Of a DNA stretch of 64,000 bases, positions 59,536 through 64,000 are shown piece by piece (position 1 is the first letter of the stretch; every line of letters starts with the position of its first letter). The notes under the pieces were generated by a model. The model saw only the letters and a list, made by a program, of their open reading frames with translations, had not been told where the DNA came from and made no database searches. Where the stretch lies: the NCBI RefSeq assembly GCF_000735525.1, contig NZ_JMPR01000011.1, positions 1-64,000 of the forward strand, in the 5' to 3' direction. Source of the DNA: Tatumella ptyseos ATCC 33301 (GTDB taxonomy: Bacteria > Pseudomonadota > Gammaproteobacteria > Enterobacterales > Enterobacteriaceae). Made by a program: the position numbers and the translations under genes.

Positions 59536-60528
59536 CTACCGTTGAGGCTGGCGGTCGAGCCGGTGGATCGACTGAATACGACGAACAGTCCCGCTTTTCC
59601 CCCGGATGAGCAGGGTTTCGCTGGTGGCCATATTTCCTTTCCGGGTGATCCCCTTCAGCAGGTCACCATCGGTGATACCTGTCGCTGCAAAGATCACATC
59701 ATCGTCATGGACCATCTGCGATAGCGTCAGCTTCCGGTTTGCTTCAATGCCCATGCTGGCACAGCGTGATAATTCCTTTTCACCGGCCAGGCGGTTTTCT
59801 TCATTGTCTTCTTTGACATGATGGCGGGGCAGTAATCGGGCCTGCATATCTCCGCCAAGTGCACTGATCACCGCAGCAGAAATGACACCTTCCGGAGCGC
59901 CGCCAATGCCATACATCACATCCACTGCCTGGTCCGGCATGCAGGTCAGGATAGAGGCAGCCACATCTCCGTCAGGGAAGGCATAGACCCGCAGGCCTGC
60001 CTGATGGAGTTCCCCGATCAGTTCCTGATGCCGTGGCTTGGCTAAGACGGCTACGGTCAGTTCGGATAAGGGCTTCTGTAATGCGTGCGCGATCCGGGCC
60101 AGGTTCACGTCGAGTGGCAGGTCGAGGTCAATACAGCCTTTAGCACCGGGCCCGGTGACCAGCTTTTCCATATACATGTCAGGTGCATGCAGAAAAGCCC
60201 CTTTATTCCCGATTGCCATGACAGTCAGTGCATTGGACTGTCCCATCGCGGTCATTCGGGTACCTTCGATAGGGTCTACGGCAATATCGACTTCATCACC
60301 GTGTCCGCTACCGACCTGCTCGCCTATATAGAGCATTGGCGCTTCATCGATCTCGCCTTCACCAATAACAATCTGACCACGAATATCCAGGGAGTTAAGC
60401 GTACTGCGCATGGCATTAACGGCTGCACCATCCGCAAGGTTTTTATCGCCACGTCCAAGCCAGTGATGGCCCGCCAGGGCCGCGGCTTCTGTAACGCGGG
60501 CGAATTCGAGGGCTAATTCTCGTTTCAT
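59536..60528 (-). CDS. glpX: Class II fructose-1,6-bisphosphatase GlpX
   Basis: A gluconeogenic phosphatase. The 330-aa product has the metal/substrate motifs GEGEIDEAPMLYIGE (about 55-69), VDPIEGTRMTAMGQ (about 84-97) and GGAPEGVISAA. In the glp regulon it follows glpFK. A strong hairpin separates it from glpK here. Confidence 0.95.
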   Translation of the reverse strand: MKRELALEFARVTEAAALAGHHWLGRGDKNLADGAAVNAMRSTLNSLDIRGQIVIGEGEIDEAPMLYIGEQVGSGHGDEVDIAVDPIEGTRMTAMGQSNALTVMAIGNKGAFLHAPDMYMEKLVTGPGAKGCIDLDLPLDVNLARIAHALQKPLSELTVAVLAKPRHQELIGELHQAGLRVYAFPDGDVAASILTCMPDQAVDVMYGIGGAPEGVISAAVISALGGDMQARLLPRHHVKEDNEENRLAGEKELSRCASMGIEANRKLTLSQMVHDDDVIFAATGITDGDLLKGITRKGNMATSETLLIRGKSGTVRRIQSIHRLDRQPQR

Positions 60529-60591
60529 TGTCGGTTTTATCTGCAGAAAAAGGTCAGGTAGTGTACCACAGGCAGGAGGTCGGAAATTTAC

Positions 60592-60628
60592 AACTGATGG
60601 CCCGCAGTCCAGCGGCGGGCCATCAGTT
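60592..60628 (-). terminator. Hairpin between glpK and glpX
   Basis: A 14-bp perfect inverted repeat, AACTGATGGCCCGC and GCGGGCCATCAGTT, 15 nt after the glpK stop. It may terminate part of the glpFK transcript or act as a processing and stability element before glpX. Confidence 0.65.
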
Positions 60629-60643
60629 AACGGGCTTTAGTCA

Positions 60644-63045
<2,402 letters not shown>

Positions 63046-63133
63046 GATGAGTTCCTTCAGTGAGATTAAATTTATCGGTGTTATGTGTCCGCTCCCTGAA
63101 CCCTCCGACTTTTCTTGTAGGGCTGATGTAAAC

Positions 63134-63162
63134 TTATCGTTAACGAGCAAAAACGATAAATA
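63134..63162 (-). promoter_or_regulatory. GlpR-like operator upstream of glpF
   Basis: TTATCGTTAACGAGCA contains the TCG-N4-CGA palindrome typical of GlpR operators, and a second half site (AACGATAA) follows. It lies 90-115 bp upstream of the glpF start. I did not find a convincing CRP site in the rest of 63046-63469, a divergent region that otherwise shows no gene. Confidence 0.55.
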
Positions 63163-63469
63163 CCGAACTTAAAATTTGTGTTCTGTGTCAAAAAAAATGA
63201 GCGAATGCGAGTATTTTGTTAACGTGATGGTCGCCGGGAGAGAAAGAGGTCTGGCCTTGCTGATGTTTTCCCGGTATGTTTTCCCGGAAATACCAATTAT
63301 TTTCACCGAAAATTGTTACAGACTGCTCCGGAAATCACCAGGTAACTGGACTTGCTTAATCAGGCTTCATACAATCAGATGATTGTTGCCTGCTACAGGA
63401 ATTTTACAGGGTTTGTAGGGTTGTGGCTGGCACATCAACGCCTTGCGATCTATAGGAGAGGTTATAAAA

Positions 63470-63709
63470 ATGTCATTTGAAATGTTCGAAAAACTGGAAG
63501 CAAAAGTACAGCAGGCGATTGATACTATCACCCTGTTGCAGATGGAAATTGAAGAACTGAAAGAACAGAATAATACTTTAAAGCAGGAATCGTTGCAGGT
63601 TGCCGGCAACCATGACTCTTTAACTCGTGAAAACCAGCAGCTAAAAGAAGAACAACAGCAGTGGCAGGAGCGTCTGCGAGCTTTGTTGGGAAAAATGGAT
63701 GAGGTTTAA
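63470..63709 (+). CDS. zapB: Cell division protein ZapB
   Basis: A 79-aa all-coiled-coil cytoplasmic protein that bridges ZapA-FtsZ rings and MatP. The ATG at 63470 follows TAGGAGAGG. The start [20 protein letters not shown] and the heptad pattern throughout match E. coli ZapB. Located between glpF and rraA as in E. coli. Confidence 0.95.
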   Translation: MSFEMFEKLEAKVQQAIDTITLLQMEIEELKEQNNTLKQESLQVAGNHDSLTRENQQLKEEQQQWQERLRALLGKMDEV

Positions 63710-63734
63710 TTCTGTAATGGAATGAACCGTGAAT

Positions 63735-63756
63735 CGGGTGCCGGGGCACCCGTTTT
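63735..63756. terminator. zapB terminator
   Basis: CGGGTGCC/GGCACCCG hairpin followed by TTTT, between the convergent zapB and rraA genes. Confidence 0.82.
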
Positions 63757-63766
63757 GCCAGACAGG

Positions 63767-64000
63767 TCAGACTTCTTCCGTTGCCCCTAACGGGTTCTCC
63801 GAAAGAATGATGCCGGTGTTATCTGCGTAGAGATAATCGCCTGAGAAAAAGGTTACTCCGCCAAAATTGACGCGAATATCGCTTTCTCCGATGCCTTCAC
63901 CTGCGGCTCCTGCCGGGATAGCAGCCATCGCCTGGATACCGATATCGAGTTCTTCCAGCTCGTCAACCTGACGTACCGAGCCATAAACAACAATACCTTC
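63767..64000 (-). CDS. rraA: Ribonuclease E activity regulator RraA (partial)
   Basis: The 3' part of rraA, running off the right edge of the window. Minus-strand translation gives [18 protein letters not shown] and ends [10 protein letters not shown] with the stop at 63767-63769. It also contains [13 protein letters not shown] and an upstream [16 protein letters not shown] region. RraA binds RNase E and Hfq-linked degradosomes to dampen RNA decay. About 78 of roughly 161 codons are present. Confidence 0.93.
   Translation of the reverse strand, partial: EGIVVYGSVRQVDELEELDIGIQAMAAIPAGAAGEGIGESDIRVNFGGVTFFSGDYLYADNTGIILSENPLGATEEV

Overview
The window is chromosomal DNA of a member of the Enterobacterales. 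Almost every housekeeping gene matches its E. coli counterpart in length and motifs. The waaE/wabG-type LPS core locus and the DUF943/DUF3289 gene pairs point to Erwiniaceae-like or Serratia/Klebsiella-like relatives rather than Escherichia. A moderate-GC Erwiniaceae member such as Tatumella is my best guess, but this is inference.

Layout. (1) 1-6.6 kb: mobB-mobA (minus), then yihD, srkA-dsbA and polA (plus), as in E. coli but without yihF/yihG, and without a recognisable spf after polA. (2) 6.6-15.8 kb: a strain-specific island. It is an array on the minus strand of DUF3289 genes (about 283 aa, soluble), each coupled to a DUF943 gene (about 154 aa, one N-terminal membrane anchor and a conserved Cys pair). 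It holds five DUF3289 genes, one of them frameshifted at an A AAA AAG heptamer, plus two DUF3289 3'-end remnants and six DUF943 genes. It also contains a DUF927 fragment and a truncated integrase next to yicC. The arrangement resembles an expanding effector/immunity repertoire. (3) 15.8-22.1 kb: yicC, a DUF3574 lipoprotein, a nupC-type nucleoside transporter and a three-gene HlyD/ABC exporter lie between yicC and rph, which are neighbours in E. coli. (4) 22.2-29 kb: rph-pyrE, slmA, coaBC-dut, radC, rpmBG, mutM and coaD. (5) 29-42.4 kb: the LPS core locus waaE, waaA, wabG, waaQ, two further glycosyltransferases, a polysaccharide deacetylase, waaL, a WaaZ-like gene, waaC, waaF and hldD. (6) 42.6-48.7 kb: yibQ-envC, yibN-grxC-secB-gpsA, cysE and trmL. 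(7) 48.7-64 kb: cpxRA/cpxP, fieF, pfkA, sbp, cdh, tpiA, yiiQ, fpr, glpFK, glpX, zapB and partial rraA.

Compared with E. coli K-12, the yicC-to-trmL block is inverted and placed between polA and cpxA. Each junction lies near an accessory insertion.

The second accessory element is a roughly 1.1 kb islet just after cpxP. It encodes a Tae4-type peptidoglycan amidase (a type VI secretion effector family) and, in an ATGA overlap, a 78-aa two-helix membrane protein that is a candidate non-canonical immunity protein. The islet is bounded by direct repeats that correspond to the 3' half of the CpxQ small RNA, including its terminator. An integrase therefore appears to have used an sRNA gene as its attachment site. 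The two accessory regions suggest that this strain invests in contact-dependent competition aimed at the cell envelope, next to its own envelope-stress (Cpx) and LPS genes.
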